From contig NZ_CP088261.1 in NCBI RefSeq assembly GCF_021117345.1, positions 2,728,001 to 2,792,000 of the forward strand: a stretch of DNA of 64,000 bases. Direction: 5' to 3'. The position numbers were made by a program, and so were the translations under genes. Positions 42,384 through 54,543 of the stretch are shown piece after piece; the stretch's first letter is position 1; each line of letters begins with the position of its first letter. This DNA comes from Microbacterium sp. cx-55 (GTDB taxonomy: Bacteria; Actinomycetota; Actinomycetes; Actinomycetales; Microbacteriaceae). The notes below the pieces were generated by a model. The model ran no database searches. It saw only the letters and a list, made by a program, of their open reading frames with translations, and was not told where the DNA came from.

Positions 42384-43061
42384 TCAGGCGTCGGTGACGA
42401 GCCGGTACCCCATCCCCTGTTCGGTCAACAGGTGCACAGGATGCGCCGGATCGGCCTCGAGCTTCTTCCGCAACTGCGACATGTACAGCCGCAGATAACC
42501 CGAATCCGACACCTGCTCGCTCGCCCAGATCTCCTTCAGCAGCGACTGGCGCGTGACGAGGGCGCCGGGGTGCCGCGCGAGGAACTCCAGCATCCGCCAC
42601 TCCGTCGGGGTGAGGTGCACGGGAGCACCGGCGCGGGTGACGGTCTTCGCCGCCAGGTCGAGTTCCACCTCGCCGAAGCGCACCACCGCCTCCCCGGCCG
42701 CGGCGGGCACGCGCCGCCCGAGGGCGCGCAGACGGGCGAGCAGCTCGTCGATCTGGAACGGCTTGGTCACGTAGTCGTCGGCGCCCGCGTCGAGCGCGTC
42801 GACCTTGTCGGCCGAGCCGGTGCGACCCGAGACGACGATGATCGGGGCACTCGTCCACCCGCGCAGGGCCTCGATCACCTGCACGCCGTCGAGCCGGGGC
42901 ATGCCGAGGTCGAGCAGCACGATGTCCGGATGCGTCTGCGCCGCGGTCGTGATCGCACTCGGTCCGTCGACGGCCGCGACCACCTCGTAACCGTGCGCGG
43001 CGAGGGTGATGCGCAGGGCGCGGACGAGCTGCGGGTCGTCGTCGGCCACGAGGATCTTCAT
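42384..43061 (-). CDS. kdpE: KdpE response regulator
   Basis: A 225-residue OmpR-family regulator. Receiver domain 1-120 with VADDDPQLV, the phospho-Asp in IVLLDLGMPRLDG and KPFQIDELLARLRAL; C-terminal winged helix with HLTPTEWRMLEFLARHPGALVTRQSLL and QVSDSGYLRLYMSQLRKKLE. It activates kdpFABC when phosphorylated by KdpD at low K+ or high salt. Its ATG overlaps the kdpD stop (ATGA). Convergent with ohr. Confidence 0.96.
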   Translation of the reverse strand: MKILVADDDPQLVRALRITLAAHGYEVVAAVDGPSAITTAAQTHPDIVLLDLGMPRLDGVQVIEALRGWTSAPIIVVSGRTGSADKVDALDAGADDYVTKPFQIDELLARLRALGRRVPAAAGEAVVRFGEVELDLAAKTVTRAGAPVHLTPTEWRMLEFLARHPGALVTRQSLLKEIWASEQVSDSGYLRLYMSQLRKKLEADPAHPVHLLTEQGMGYRLVTDA

Positions 43062-45583
43062 CCGCCCATCCTCGCGGGTGCCGGCACGGTGTCGTCGACC
43101 GGCAACGAGATCACCATCGTGAGTCCGCCGCCGGGGGTGTCCTCGGGGGTGAGCGTGCCACCCATCCCCTCGACGAACCCGCGCGAGAGGGCGAGCCCGA
43201 GCCCGAGCCCGGTCGTGTTGTCGGTGTCGCCCGTGCGCTGGAACGGGGCGAACATGTCGTCGCGTCGCTCGATCGGCACCCCCACCCCGTGATCGACGAC
43301 GCGGAGTTCGGCGACGGCGCCGAGCCGGCTCGTGGCGACGCGCACCCGCTCGCCCGCCGGCGCGTACCGGTGCGCGTTGGCGAGCACGTTGACGAGCACG
43401 CGCTGCAGGAGCACGGCGTCGGCCCGCACCGCCGGAAGATCGGGGTCCAGGGCCAGCTCCACATCCGCCGGCCCCAGACGCAGCTCGTCGAGCGCCGCCA
43501 GCACGCTGTCCGCCGCGTCCACCGGGGCGAGCGACACCGCCAGCACACCCGCCTGCACCCGGCTCACGTCGAGCAGGTCGGTCACGAGCGTCGTGAGGGT
43601 GCTGAGGCTCTCGTCCGCGGTGGCGAGCAGCTCGGCGCGGTCCTCGTCGCTGAGCTGCACCCCCGCCGCGCGGAGCCCACCGACCGCCGCGACCGCCGCC
43701 GCCAGGGGGCGGCGCAGATCGTGACTCACAGCCGACAGCAGCGCGCTCCGCACCTGATCGGTCTCGGCGAGCGCCCCCGCCTCGCGGGCGGTCTCGCTCA
43801 GGTCGGTGTGCTCGATCGCCGCGGCGAGCTGCGCGACGATCACGTCGAGCAGGCGACGCGCCGCCGCATCCCGCAGCGCACCGTGCAATTCGAGCGTCGC
43901 GCGCGGCTCGGCATCCGTCCCGCCGACCGGGAGCGCCGAGAAGGCATCGCCCCGCACCGGCTCGCCGTCGGTCGCCAGCACGGCCCCGTCGTCGGCGACG
44001 AGCCGCACCCCGGCGAGTCCGAACGCCTCGCGCGTGCGGCTCACCAGCGCGGGCACGGCGCTCTCGCCGCGAAGAACGGAGCCGGCGACCGTCGCGAGGA
44101 GCTCCGACTCGGCGGCCGCACGCTCCGCCCGTCGCGTGCGGCGCGCGGCCTGATCGACGATGTAGCTCACGAGGATCGCGATCACCACGTACAGCGCGAG
44201 CGCGAGGGCGTGCAGCGGATGCTGAATCGAGATCGTGAACTGCGGCGCCACGAAGAGGAAGTCGAGCGTGAACCCCGATAAGACGGCGGCGAAGAGGGCC
44301 GGCCAGATGCCGCCGACGAGCGCCACCACCACGACGAGCAGCTGGTACGACAGCACGTCCGCGGTGATCGATTCGTCGCTGCGGAACGTGAACAGCAGCA
44401 CCGACAACAGCGGGCCGAAGATGAGAGCCACCGCGAAGCCCAGGATGCGGCGCTTGACGCTCAGCGCGCCCCGCTGCATCCGGGGCAGCCGCAGCCGCCC
44501 GCCGGCGGCGGAGTGCGTGACGATGTGCACGTCGATGTCGCCCGACTCGCGGATCACGGTCGCCCCGATGCCCGGGCCGGTGAGCGCCGCGCTGAGGCGG
44601 CTGCGCCGACTGACGCCGATGACGAGCTGGCTGGCGTTCACCGAGCGCGCGAACTCGACGAGCGCCCCCGGCACGTCGTCGCCGACGACCTGGTGGTAGC
44701 TGCCGCCGAGGGTCTCTACGAGCGCCCGCTGCCCGGCGAGCGCCGCCGGGTCGGCGCGGCGGAGGCCGTCCTGACTCGACACGTGCACGGCGAGCAGTTC
44801 TCCGCCGGCCGAGCGGGCGGCGATCCGTGCGCCGCGACGCAGCAGGGTCTCCCCCTCGGTGCCGCCCGTCAGCGCCACCACGACGCGCTCCCGAGCCTGC
44901 CAGCTGCCGCGGATGCCGTGCTCGGCGCGGTAGCTCTGCAGCGCACTGTCGACCTCGTCGGCCAGCCACAGCAGCGCGACCTCGCGGAGGGCCGTGAGGT
45001 TTCCGAGACGGAAGTAGTTCGACAGCGCCGCATCCACGCGCTCCGCCGGGTAGACCTGTCCGGCCGAGAGCCGGTCGCGCAGCGACTGCGGCGCGAGATC
45101 GACGACCTCGATCCGGTCGGCTCGACGCACGACGGCATCCGGAACCGTCTCGCGCTGCAGGGCGCCCGTGATGCGTTCGACGACGTCGCCGAGCGACTCG
45201 ATGTGCTGCACATTCACGGTCGTGATCACGTCGATGCCGGCGTCCAGCAGCTCTTCGACGTCGGCCCACCGCTTCTCGTTGCGCGATCCCGGGGCGTTCG
45301 TGTGGGCGAGCTCATCGACGAGCGCGACGTCGGGATGCCGGGCGAGCACCGCCGCCAGATCCATCTCGGAGAGCTCGACTCCGCGGTGCTGCACCATTCG
45401 GCGGGGCACCTGCTCGAGCCCCTCGATCTGCGCCGCCGTGGCCTCCCGGCCGTGCGTCTCGACGATCGCGATGACGACATCGCGGCCGTCCTGGGCGAGC
45501 CGACGGCCCTCCTGCAGCATCTCGAACGTCTTGCCGACGCCGGGGGCCGCACCCAGCAGCACCCGCAGCTTGCCGCGCTTCAT
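43058..45583 (-). CDS. kdpD: KdpD sensor histidine kinase
   Basis: About 841 residues in the classical order: KdpD N-terminal domain with Walker-like GAAPGVGKT (11-19) and VDELAHTNAPGSRNEKRW, a universal-stress (USP) domain, four membrane spans near 390-480, a GAF-like part, HisKA with the His in AVSHDLRRPLAAAVAAV and HATPase with NVLANAHRYAP and GLGLGLALSRGF. ATG at 45583 has GAGGGA at 7 nt; GTG at 45601 also keeps the frame but has poor spacing. It lies 226 nt after kdpC, with two palindromes in the gap. Confidence 0.95.
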   Translation of the reverse strand: MKRGKLRVLLGAAPGVGKTFEMLQEGRRLAQDGRDVVIAIVETHGREATAAQIEGLEQVPRRMVQHRGVELSEMDLAAVLARHPDVALVDELAHTNAPGSRNEKRWADVEELLDAGIDVITTVNVQHIESLGDVVERITGALQRETVPDAVVRRADRIEVVDLAPQSLRDRLSAGQVYPAERVDAALSNYFRLGNLTALREVALLWLADEVDSALQSYRAEHGIRGSWQARERVVVALTGGTEGETLLRRGARIAARSAGGELLAVHVSSQDGLRRADPAALAGQRALVETLGGSYHQVVGDDVPGALVEFARSVNASQLVIGVSRRSRLSAALTGPGIGATVIRESGDIDVHIVTHSAAGGRLRLPRMQRGALSVKRRILGFAVALIFGPLLSVLLFTFRSDESITADVLSYQLLVVVVALVGGIWPALFAAVLSGFTLDFLFVAPQFTISIQHPLHALALALYVVIAILVSYIVDQAARRTRRAERAAAESELLATVAGSVLRGESAVPALVSRTREAFGLAGVRLVADDGAVLATDGEPVRGDAFSALPVGGTDAEPRATLELHGALRDAAARRLLDVIVAQLAAAIEHTDLSETAREAGALAETDQVRSALLSAVSHDLRRPLAAAVAAVGGLRAAGVQLSDEDRAELLATADESLSTLTTLVTDLLDVSRVQAGVLAVSLAPVDAADSVLAALDELRLGPADVELALDPDLPAVRADAVLLQRVLVNVLANAHRYAPAGERVRVATSRLGAVAELRVVDHGVGVPIERRDDMFAPFQRTGDTDNTTGLGLGLALSRGFVEGMGGTLTPEDTPGGGLTMVISLPVDDTVPAPARMGG

Positions 45584-45683
45584 CCGCGCATCCCTCGCCA
45601 CACCCTCCGAGTATCCTCCGCCGCGCGCTCCGCGCGCCCCGCCTCGCGCTCCTCGCGGCTCGCCTCGCGCTCCGCCCCCACAC

Positions 45684-45734
45684 GCTCACGTGGCGCAATC
45701 CGCCGCAGCCGCCGACCGATCGCGACACGTGAGC
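45684..45734. repeat. Palindromic element with 17-nt loop (copy 2)
   Basis: Arms GCTCACGTGGCGCAATC (45684-45700) and 45718-45734 pair at 15 of 17 positions around a 17-nt loop. It is followed 64 nt later, start to start, by a near copy. Lies between kdpC and kdpD. Confidence 0.8.
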
Positions 45735-45747
45735 CCCTCACGGTTGC

Positions 45748-45798
45748 GCTCACGTGGCGCAATCCGACGGGTCGGGCGACAGATCGCGACACGTGAGC
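45748..45798. repeat. Palindromic element with 17-nt loop (copy 3)
   Basis: Arms at 45748-45764 and 45782-45798 are identical to those of the element at 45684, and again leave a 17-nt loop of different sequence. Conserved arms with a variable loop suggest selection on the stem. It ends 12 nt before the kdpC stop codon. Confidence 0.8.
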
Positions 45799-45809
45799 CA
45801 TTCGGGCGC

Positions 45810-46418
45810 TCAGCGCAGCGCGTCGAGCGCGAGGTTCAGCTCGAGCACGTTGACGCGCGGTTCGCCCAGGAACCCGAGATCGCGCGACGTCGTGTGCGCG
45901 GCGACGAGGGCCTGCACGTCGAAGGCATCGAGGTCACGCGCCGCGGCGACGCGGGCGACCTGCAGGTCGGCGTACGCGACGCTGATATGCGGATCGAGCC
46001 CGGATGCGGACGCCGTCACCGCGTCGGCCGGCACCGACGCCGGGTCCACTCCCTCGAGTTCGGCGACCGCGGCCCGTCGTTCGGTGATGGCCGCGATCAG
46101 GTCCTCGTTCTCGGGGCCGAGGTTTGAGCCGGACGACGCGCCCGCGTCGTAGCCGTCGCCGGCGGCCGACGGCCGCGACTGGAAGTATTCGGGGAGCGCC
46201 TGGCCGTCCGCATCCGTGAAGGACTGTCCGATCAAGGCGCTGCCGACGACCGTGCCGGCGGCATCCGTGACGGGCGAACCGTTGGCCTGCGCGGGCAGGA
46301 GGACCTGCCCGACGCCGGTGATGACGGCGGTGTAGCCGACGCCGAGCACGAGGGTGGCGACGAGCATCGCGCGAACGGCGACACCCGCCTGGCGGAGGGT
46401 GGTGCGAGTGGATGACAT
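45810..46418 (-). CDS. kdpC: KdpC subunit of K+-transporting ATPase
   Basis: A 202-residue single-span protein. The N-terminal anchor (AMLVATLVLGVGYTAVITGVGQ) is followed by GSALIGQSFTDADGQALPEYFQSRPSAAGDGYDAGASSGSNLGPEN and the signature VTASASGLDPHISVAYADLQVARVAAAR. It stabilises the KdpFABC complex and raises ATP affinity of KdpB. It begins 22 nt after kdpB on the minus strand. Confidence 0.97.
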   Translation of the reverse strand: MSSTRTTLRQAGVAVRAMLVATLVLGVGYTAVITGVGQVLLPAQANGSPVTDAAGTVVGSALIGQSFTDADGQALPEYFQSRPSAAGDGYDAGASSGSNLGPENEDLIAAITERRAAVAELEGVDPASVPADAVTASASGLDPHISVAYADLQVARVAAARDLDAFDVQALVAAHTTSRDLGFLGEPRVNVLELNLALDALR

Positions 46419-46440
46419 GGTGTTCTCTCCTGAGACCGGG

Positions 46441-48600
46441 TCAGAAACCCGGGATGAGGCTCACGACGAGGTCGATGAGTTTGATGCCGACGAAGGGGAC
46501 CACGACGCCGCCGACGCCGTAGATCAGCAGGTTGCGACCGAGGATCTGCGCGGCCGACGCGGGCCGGTACCGGACCCCGCGGAGGGCGAGCGGGATGAGG
46601 GCCACGATGACGATCGCGTTGAAGATGATCGCGCTCGTGACGGCGGATGCGGGCGAGTGCAACTGCATGATGTTGAGCGCCGCGAGGCCCGGGAAGATCC
46701 CCATGAACATCGCCGGGATGATGGCGAAGTACTTGGCGATGTCGTTGGCGAGCGAGAAGGTCGTGAGCGCCCCGCGGGTGATGAGCAGCTGCTTACCGAT
46801 CCGCACGATGTCGATCAGCTTCGTCGGGTCCGAATCGAGGTCGACCATGTTGCCGGCCTCCTTCGCCGCCGACGTGCCGGTATTCATCGCGACGCCGACG
46901 TCGGCCTGCGCGAGCGCCGGGGCGTCGTTGGTGCCGTCGCCGGTCATGGCCACGAGGTTGCCGCCCTCTTGTTCGCGACGGATGAGGGCGAGCTTGTCTT
47001 CCGGGGTGGCCTCGGCGAGGTAGTCGTCGACGCCGGCCTCCGCCGCGATGGCCTTCGCGGTGAGCGGGTTGTCGCCCGTGATCATGACAGTGCGGATGCC
47101 CATCGCGCGCAGCTCGTCGAACCGTTCGCGCAGCCCCTCCTTGACAATGTCCTTCAGGTGGATCACGCCGAGCACCCGACCCGCGCCCGCCGCGTCGATC
47201 GTCGCCACGACGAGAGGGGTGCCTCCGGCCTGCGCGATCGCATCGGTCTCGCCCGTGAGGGAGGCGCGGATCGAGGCGCCGACCGGGGAGCCTTCCTCCT
47301 CGAGCCAGGCCGCCACGGCCGAGCCGGCTCCCTTCCGGATGCGGCCGCCATCCGCGAGGTCGAGTCCGCTCATGCGGGTCTGCGCGGTGAACGGCACGAC
47401 GACGGCGCCCGCGGGCTCTTCGACGTGGATGCCGCGGGTCGACGCGAGCTCGACGACCGAGGTGCCCTCCGGGGTCGGGTCGGCGAGGGAGGACAACGCG
47501 GCAGCGCGGGCGAGCTCGTCGTCTCCGACGCCCGCCAGCCGCACGAAGTTCGCGGCGCGACGGTTGCCGTAGGTGATCGTGCCGGTCTTGTCGAGCAGCA
47601 GGGTCGTCACGTCACCGGCGGCCTCGACCGCGCGGCCCGACATGGCGAGCACGTTCCGCTGCACGAGCCGGTCCATCCCGGCGATGCCGATGGCCGACAG
47701 CAGCGCGCCGATCGTGGTCGGGATGAGGCAGACGAGAAGCGCGACGAGCACGGGGATGCTGACCGGCGCCGCCGCGTACGAGGCGATCGGGTTGAGGGTC
47801 AGCACCACCACGACGAACACGATCGACAGGCTCGCGAGCAGGATGCCGAGGGCGATCTCGTTCGGAGTCTTCTGCCGACTGGCACCCTCGACGAGTGCGA
47901 TCATCCGGTCGACGAAGGTCTCACCGGGCTTCGATGTGATGCGGACGACGACCCGGTCGCTCAGCACCCGGGTGCCGCCGGTGACCGCGCTGCGGTCGCC
48001 GCCGGACTCGCGGACGACGGGAGCGGACTCGCCCGTGATGGCCGACTCGTCGACCGTGGCGATTCCGTGCACGATGTCGCCGTCACCCGGGATGAGTTCT
48101 CCCGCCGACACGACGACGACGTCCCCGAGCGTCAGATCGCTCGACGCGACCTCCTCGGTCTGCGCGTGGGCGGCCGCCGTATCCGCCGCGGAGTCGTATC
48201 CGCGCACGCGACGGGCCATCGTGCTGGTGCGGGTCTGGCGAAGCGTCGCCGCCTGCGCCTTTCCGCGGCCCTCCGCCACGGATTCGGCGAGGTTCGCGAA
48301 CAGCACGGTCAGCCACAGCCAGACCGCGATGCCCCAGGTGAATCCCGCGGGAACAGCCGCCCCGCCGGAGTCCTCCGCGCCCCCGAGGAAGGGTTCGGCG
48401 ATCGCGATGACCGTCGTGAGGGCCGCGCCCACCCACACGAGGAACATGACGGGGTTGCGCCACAGCTCCCGGGGGTCGAGCTGGCGGAGCGCTCCGGGGA
48501 GCGCCTGAGCGAGTGCCGCCGCGCTGAAGGCGCGGGAGCCCGCGCGCCCGGTCGGAGCCGCCGGCTCGGTCGCGAGTGAGGTATCGGTCGAGGTGGACAT
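46441..48600 (-). CDS. kdpB: KdpB catalytic P-type ATPase subunit
   Basis: About 719 residues. The phosphorylated Asp is in [16 protein letters not shown] (near 335); TGES in [16 protein letters not shown] drives dephosphorylation; [20 protein letters not shown] is the hinge. KdpB hydrolyses ATP to power K+ uptake through KdpA. I use ATG at 48600, which overlaps nothing but sits 1 nt after the kdpA stop (TGATATG); TTG at 48609 is a weaker option. The Gly/Ala-rich first 30 residues are a species-specific tail. Confidence 0.97.
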   Translation of the reverse strand: MSTSTDTSLATEPAAPTGRAGSRAFSAAALAQALPGALRQLDPRELWRNPVMFLVWVGAALTTVIAIAEPFLGGAEDSGGAAVPAGFTWGIAVWLWLTVLFANLAESVAEGRGKAQAATLRQTRTSTMARRVRGYDSAADTAAAHAQTEEVASSDLTLGDVVVVSAGELIPGDGDIVHGIATVDESAITGESAPVVRESGGDRSAVTGGTRVLSDRVVVRITSKPGETFVDRMIALVEGASRQKTPNEIALGILLASLSIVFVVVVLTLNPIASYAAAPVSIPVLVALLVCLIPTTIGALLSAIGIAGMDRLVQRNVLAMSGRAVEAAGDVTTLLLDKTGTITYGNRRAANFVRLAGVGDDELARAAALSSLADPTPEGTSVVELASTRGIHVEEPAGAVVVPFTAQTRMSGLDLADGGRIRKGAGSAVAAWLEEEGSPVGASIRASLTGETDAIAQAGGTPLVVATIDAAGAGRVLGVIHLKDIVKEGLRERFDELRAMGIRTVMITGDNPLTAKAIAAEAGVDDYLAEATPEDKLALIRREQEGGNLVAMTGDGTNDAPALAQADVGVAMNTGTSAAKEAGNMVDLDSDPTKLIDIVRIGKQLLITRGALTTFSLANDIAKYFAIIPAMFMGIFPGLAALNIMQLHSPASAVTSAIIFNAIVIVALIPLALRGVRYRPASAAQILGRNLLIYGVGGVVVPFVGIKLIDLVVSLIPGF

Positions 48601-48601
48601 A

Positions 48602-50284
48602 TCAGGCAAGCCCTTCCGCCAGGGGACCCAGCGCGAGAACGGGGAAGTAGGTGAGTGCGGTGATCACGACGGAGACGACCACGAGAAGTCCGACGAACTG
48701 CGGACGGTGCGTGGGCAACGTGCCCGTCGTGTTCGGCAGCCGCTGCTGGCTTGCGAGCGAACCGGCGAGCGCCAGCACGAGCGCGATCGGCACGAAGCGT
48801 CCGAGCAGCATCGCGACGCCGAGCGCCGTGTTGAGCCAGGGCGTGTTCGCGGTGAGACCGGCGAAGGCGGAGCCGTTGTTGTTCGCGGCGGAGGTGAAGG
48901 CGTACAGCACTTCGGTGAGGCCGTGGATGCCGGGGTTCCAGATCGACGTCGCCTCGACGTCGTCACGGACGGCCGGAACGGCGAAGCTCAGCGCGGTGCC
49001 CGCCAGCACGAGGGTCGGAGTGACGAGGATGTAGAGGCTCGCGAGGGTGATCTCGCGCGGCCGCATCTTCTTTCCGAGGTACTCCGGGGTGCGCCCGACC
49101 AGCAGACCGCCCACGAACACGGCGATGATGGCGAGCACGAGCAGCCCGTAGAGACCCGACCCGACGCCGCCGGGCGCGATCTCGCCGAGCATCATGTTGA
49201 GCAGCGGCACCATGCCGCCGAGCGCGGTGTACGAGTCGTGCATCGAGTTGACGGCACCGGTCGAGGTGAGCGTGGATGCGGCGCCGAACAGCGTCGATCC
49301 GAAGAGGCCGAACCGGTCCTCCTTGCCTTCCATCGCGGCGCCCGCGAGCTGCGGCGCGCTACCCAGGCCGAGCGACTCGATCCAGGTGAGCGCGGTCAGG
49401 GACGCGAGGAACAGCGTGCTCATGACCGCGAGGATCGCGTAGCCCTGGCGGTTGTCGCCGACGATGCGGCCGAAGGCCCGGGGCATGGCGAACGGGATGG
49501 CGAGCATCAACACGATCTGCAGGACGCTCGTCCACGGGGTCGGGTTCTCGAACGGATGCGCGGAGTTGGCGTTGAAGAAGCCGCCGCCGTTGGTGCCGAG
49601 CTGCTTGATCGCCTCCTGCGAAGCGACCGGGCCACCGGGGATGGACTGGGCGCCGCCGACGAGGGTCGTCGTGTCGGTGAAGCCCGCGAAGTTCTGAACG
49701 ACGCCGCCGACGATGAGCGCGACCGCCGCGATCGCGGCCAGCGGCAACAGCAGCCGCACGACGCCGCGGACGAGATCGACCCAGAAGTTGCCGATCGTGC
49801 CGGATCCGCGCCGCGCGAAGCCGCGGACGAGCGCGATCGCGACCGCGATGCCGACCGCCGCGGACACGAAGTTCTGCACCGCGAGACCGGCGAGCTGCAC
49901 GGTGTAGCCCATGGTCAGCTCGGGCGAGTAGGACTGCCAGTTCGTGTTGGTGACGAACGAGACCGCCGTATTGAAAGCGAGCCCCTCCGGAACGGCCGGC
50001 AGGCCGAGCGAGTACGGCAGGAACTCCTGCGTGCGCTGCAGGAGGTAGACGAGGAACACGCCCACCACCGAGAACATCAGCACACCGCGCAGGTACGCCT
50101 GCCAGGTCTGCTCGGAGGCCGGATCGACGCCGATGACGCGGTAGATCCCGCGCTCGATCCGCCAGTCCCGCACCGAGGTGTAGACGTACGCGATGGCGTC
50201 GCCGAGCGGACGGTAGAGGAGCCCGAGGATCACCAGCACGGTGGCGATCTGCAGGATGCCGAACCAGATCGTGGCCGCATCCAT
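48602..50284 (-). CDS. kdpA: KdpA K+-binding channel subunit
   Basis: A 560-residue membrane protein with the four selectivity-filter loops of the superfamily of K+ transporters: [50 protein letters not shown] and [15 protein letters not shown]. It binds K+ with micromolar affinity. Its ATG overlaps the kdpF stop (TGATG). Length is standard. Confidence 0.98.
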   Translation of the reverse strand: MDAATIWFGILQIATVLVILGLLYRPLGDAIAYVYTSVRDWRIERGIYRVIGVDPASEQTWQAYLRGVLMFSVVGVFLVYLLQRTQEFLPYSLGLPAVPEGLAFNTAVSFVTNTNWQSYSPELTMGYTVQLAGLAVQNFVSAAVGIAVAIALVRGFARRGSGTIGNFWVDLVRGVVRLLLPLAAIAAVALIVGGVVQNFAGFTDTTTLVGGAQSIPGGPVASQEAIKQLGTNGGGFFNANSAHPFENPTPWTSVLQIVLMLAIPFAMPRAFGRIVGDNRQGYAILAVMSTLFLASLTALTWIESLGLGSAPQLAGAAMEGKEDRFGLFGSTLFGAASTLTSTGAVNSMHDSYTALGGMVPLLNMMLGEIAPGGVGSGLYGLLVLAIIAVFVGGLLVGRTPEYLGKKMRPREITLASLYILVTPTLVLAGTALSFAVPAVRDDVEATSIWNPGIHGLTEVLYAFTSAANNNGSAFAGLTANTPWLNTALGVAMLLGRFVPIALVLALAGSLASQQRLPNTTGTLPTHRPQFVGLLVVVSVVITALTYFPVLALGPLAEGLA

Positions 50285-50373
50285 CAGAACTTCTCCGGCT
50301 TCACGAGGGCCACCACGAGGTAGGCGATAGCGGAGACGCCGAGGACGACGGCGATCACGGACAGAACCGTCAT
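50284..50373 (-). CDS. kdpF: KdpF small subunit
   Basis: A 29-residue single-span peptide, [20 protein letters not shown] then VALVKPEKF. The C-terminal KPEKF matches the conserved (R/K)PE(R/K)F of KdpF. It stabilises the KdpABC complex in the membrane. Its ATG overlaps the stop of a further small ORF (ATGA) and its stop overlaps kdpA (TGATG). Confidence 0.95.
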   Translation of the reverse strand: MTVLSVIAVVLGVSAIAYLVVALVKPEKF

Positions 50374-50453
50374 AGCTTCTCGACCCCCTTGGCGACGAGG
50401 GCGACGAGCGCGAAGAGCGCGAGGGTCGCTGCGACGTAGATCACATCGAGCAC
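50370..50453 (-). CDS. Extra small membrane protein heading the kdp operon, 27 aa
   Basis: GTG at 50453 gives [20 protein letters not shown] then AKGVEKL: one membrane helix with a short basic tail. GGGAG lies 6 nt upstream, and its TGA overlaps the kdpF ATG (ATGA). Similar peptides seem to head kdp operons in other actinobacteria, often left unannotated. It may be a further accessory subunit or a second KdpF-like stabiliser; it lacks the KPEKF end. Confidence 0.8.
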   Translation of the reverse strand: MLDVIYVAATLALFALVALVAKGVEKL

Positions 50454-50474
50454 GGAGGACTCCCGGATGCAGGG

Positions 50475-50492
50475 CACGTGCGCGGGCACGTG
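50475..50492. promoter_or_regulatory. Tandem CACGTG motifs in the kdp upstream region
   Basis: GGGCACGTG occurs twice with starts 12 bp apart (CACGTG at 50475-50480 and 50487-50492), 22-39 nt before the first kdp ORF. The minus strand reads GCTCACGTG here, the same nine bases that open both palindromes at 45684 and 45748. It could be part of the KdpE site, but position so close to the start is also compatible with RNA-level control. Confidence 0.35.
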
Positions 50493-50656
50493 AGCGCCCG
50501 AGGTGAGCGCCGACATTGATCGAACCGCGCCGCCGGCCCGTGCCCGCGGATCCTCACGGGATCCCTACGGGTCGCGCGACGTTCCTCACGGTCCTCCTAC
50601 GCCGCATCCGTCGTCACGGCGCGCGCCGCACGTCGATGTGCACTATCTGCCAAGGA

Positions 50657-50673
50657 GTGCAATACTGCACTTC

Positions 50674-50689
<16 letters not shown>
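50657..50689 (+). promoter_or_regulatory. Probable TetR operator at its own start
   Basis: GTGCAATACTGCAC (50657-50670) and TGCACTTCGTGCA (50666-50678) are overlapping palindromes built from GTGCA/TGCAC, and AGTGCAG follows. They span the translation start of the TetR gene at 50674. A homodimeric TetR repressor bound here would shut its own operon. Confidence 0.6.
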
Positions 50690-53081
<2,392 letters not shown>

Positions 53082-53090
53082 CGCCCGCGC

Positions 53091-53456
53091 TCAGACGGCG
53101 GGCGCGAGATTTCCGTGAGCGGATGCGGAGCGCCAGGCACGGCTCGTGCGGGCGATCGCGACGTCGTCGGGGCGGGAGCGCGCCGGGGTGCACTCCTCGA
53201 GAGCACCCTTGGCCGCGCCGAGCGTGACGAAGGTGCCGCGCGGGCGTCCGGCTCCGTCCATCGTGGCGAAGCCGGCGCCCGTGTCGGTCACCGTTCCGAC
53301 GAAGGTGAACGATGTGTTCGCCACGTGAAGGCCCGGTTCGACCTCGACCCACACGGCGCGGGCGCGTCGAACGGCCGCGTCGTCGATGAGAGGAAGCGTG
53401 ATGGGTTCGGTCGGCGGCAGCGAGTCGACATCGGGACGATTCACGATCGCGTGCAT
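53091..53456 (-). CDS. Hypothetical protein, 121 aa
   Basis: I do not recognise it. From ATG 53456 it reads MHAIVNRPDVDSLPPTEPIT, then a compact beta-rich core WVEVEPGLHVANTSFTFVGTVTDTGAGFATMDGAGRPRG with GAAKGALEEC, without membrane spans. GGAG lies 9 nt upstream; longer starts at 53471, 53483 and 53543 are possible. It sits alone, convergent with the exporter gene, and may be a lineage-specific protein. Confidence 0.6.
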   Translation of the reverse strand: MHAIVNRPDVDSLPPTEPITLPLIDDAAVRRARAVWVEVEPGLHVANTSFTFVGTVTDTGAGFATMDGAGRPRGTFVTLGAAKGALEECTPARSRPDDVAIARTSRAWRSASAHGNLAPAV

Positions 53457-53603
53457 CAGCGGGTGCTCCATTCGGCGGGTCATTCGAGTTCGAAAATCAG
53501 TGTCCCCTCGACACCATCCGCGCACCCCGGACTGGCGGCGCACCGCCGGATCTGCTAAAGCTCATCCACTTCTCGCAGGGCATGCAATTTCTCGGCCAAC
53601 TGA

Positions 53604-53616
53604 TTAACCCGGTTAA
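53604..53616. promoter_or_regulatory. TTAACCCGGTTAA palindrome
   Basis: A perfect 13-bp palindrome in an AT-richer stretch about 40 bp before the next start, near the expected -35 of that gene; a half copy GTTAAG follows at about 53626. Suitable as an operator, possibly for the MarR protein encoded at 54013. Confidence 0.45.
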
Positions 53617-53656
53617 GCACCGATAGTTAAGGCAAGTCGGCAGTTAGGCTGCATCC

Positions 53657-53953
53657 GTGGGACAGTTGCTTTACGACGCCGGTGCGCAGTCGTTCGATAT
53701 TGAAGACCGTGCGCTCGCGCATCTGCGAGTGATCCTGATGAACAAGTTGCGGCGTGGGGAGCCGTTCTTGCTGCACCTTCCGGACCCCCAGAACATGGGT
53801 ATCCGGAGCGTATGGATCCACCCCGCGATCTCGCTGGTGCTGTCGTTCTACGGCAGCCGGAGTCCGTCGCTCAATCGGGAGTGGCTCGACGAGCTCATGA
53901 CCGATGCGAACGGGCCGCACGGGCTGACGCTCGGCACGGAGCCGGCGGCCTGA
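53657..53953 (+). CDS. Small conserved-looking protein, paralog of 54544-54897 product
   Basis: 98 residues: MGQLLYDAGAQSFDIEDRAL, then HLRVILMNKLRRGEPFLLHL, VWIHPAISLVLSFYGSR, and a helical end. It shares the pattern IEDRxLAH(L/V)(R/K)V..KLRR.E.F.L..(R/I)SxWI.P.I with the protein at 54544. I recall related proteins in Microbacteriaceae without known function. GTG at 53657 has TAGGCT (53645-53650) exactly 6 nt before it: leaderless. Confidence 0.75.
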   Translation: MGQLLYDAGAQSFDIEDRALAHLRVILMNKLRRGEPFLLHLPDPQNMGIRSVWIHPAISLVLSFYGSRSPSLNREWLDELMTDANGPHGLTLGTEPAA

Positions 53954-54012
53954 CGCAGCATCGCGGCGCCCTCTGGCGTCAGCGACCTCGGCGTCTCAGC
54001 GGACTCGGCGCC

Positions 54013-54459
54013 TCAGCGGCACTCGAGGTCGACCGAGTCGACGATCTGCTCGAGGAACTCGGCGACAGCGGTGGCGACCTTCGGATCGAGGTCGCTCGCC
54101 ATCTCCCGCACGCGGGCGGTGAGCGGGTCGAGGTCGTCCGCATCCACCGACCGGTCGAACGGCACGACGAGCTTGCTCCGGCGATCTTCGGGGTTCTGCG
54201 CGAAGGAGATCATGCCGCCCGCGTGGAGCTTGTCGAGGATGCCGGTGACGGCGGCCGGCGACACCCCGAGGTGAGCGGAGATGGCGCGCGGAGTCACGCT
54301 CTCGCCCGCATCCGCTCGCTCGAGGATGAGTCGCATGGCGGCGCGCGCGTTCTCGCTCGGACCGCACTGGGTCTGTCGACGCCGGGACAGGCTGGCCTCG
54401 GCCAGCCGTAGTCGCTCCATCGCCTGGGATGCGCGCGTCCTCGCGTCGATTTCCGCCAT
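54013..54459 (-). CDS. MarR-family transcriptional regulator
   Basis: A 148-residue regulator with the winged-helix core ESVTPRAISAHLGVSPAAVTGILDKLHAGGMISFAQNPEDRRSKLV and long helices on either side for dimerisation. It begins at ATG 54459 with AAGGGA 8 nt upstream. It lies between two paralogous small genes transcribed away from and towards it, so it may control them. The ligand is unknown. Confidence 0.9.
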   Translation of the reverse strand: MAEIDARTRASQAMERLRLAEASLSRRRQTQCGPSENARAAMRLILERADAGESVTPRAISAHLGVSPAAVTGILDKLHAGGMISFAQNPEDRRSKLVVPFDRSVDADDLDPLTARVREMASDLDPKVATAVAEFLEQIVDSVDLECR

Positions 54460-54543
54460 CGTTACGTCCCTTCACCACCGCATCCCTACGGGCGTCGGGA
54501 GCGCAGTGCCCTAAACGTTAGCCGGTGCACGGAGGCGATGTCT

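Noticed and set aside
45584..45601. GTG at 45601 as kdpD start
   Set aside because: GGAGG is only 2 nt from it, whereas ATG at 45583 has GAGGGA at 7 nt and fits homologs.
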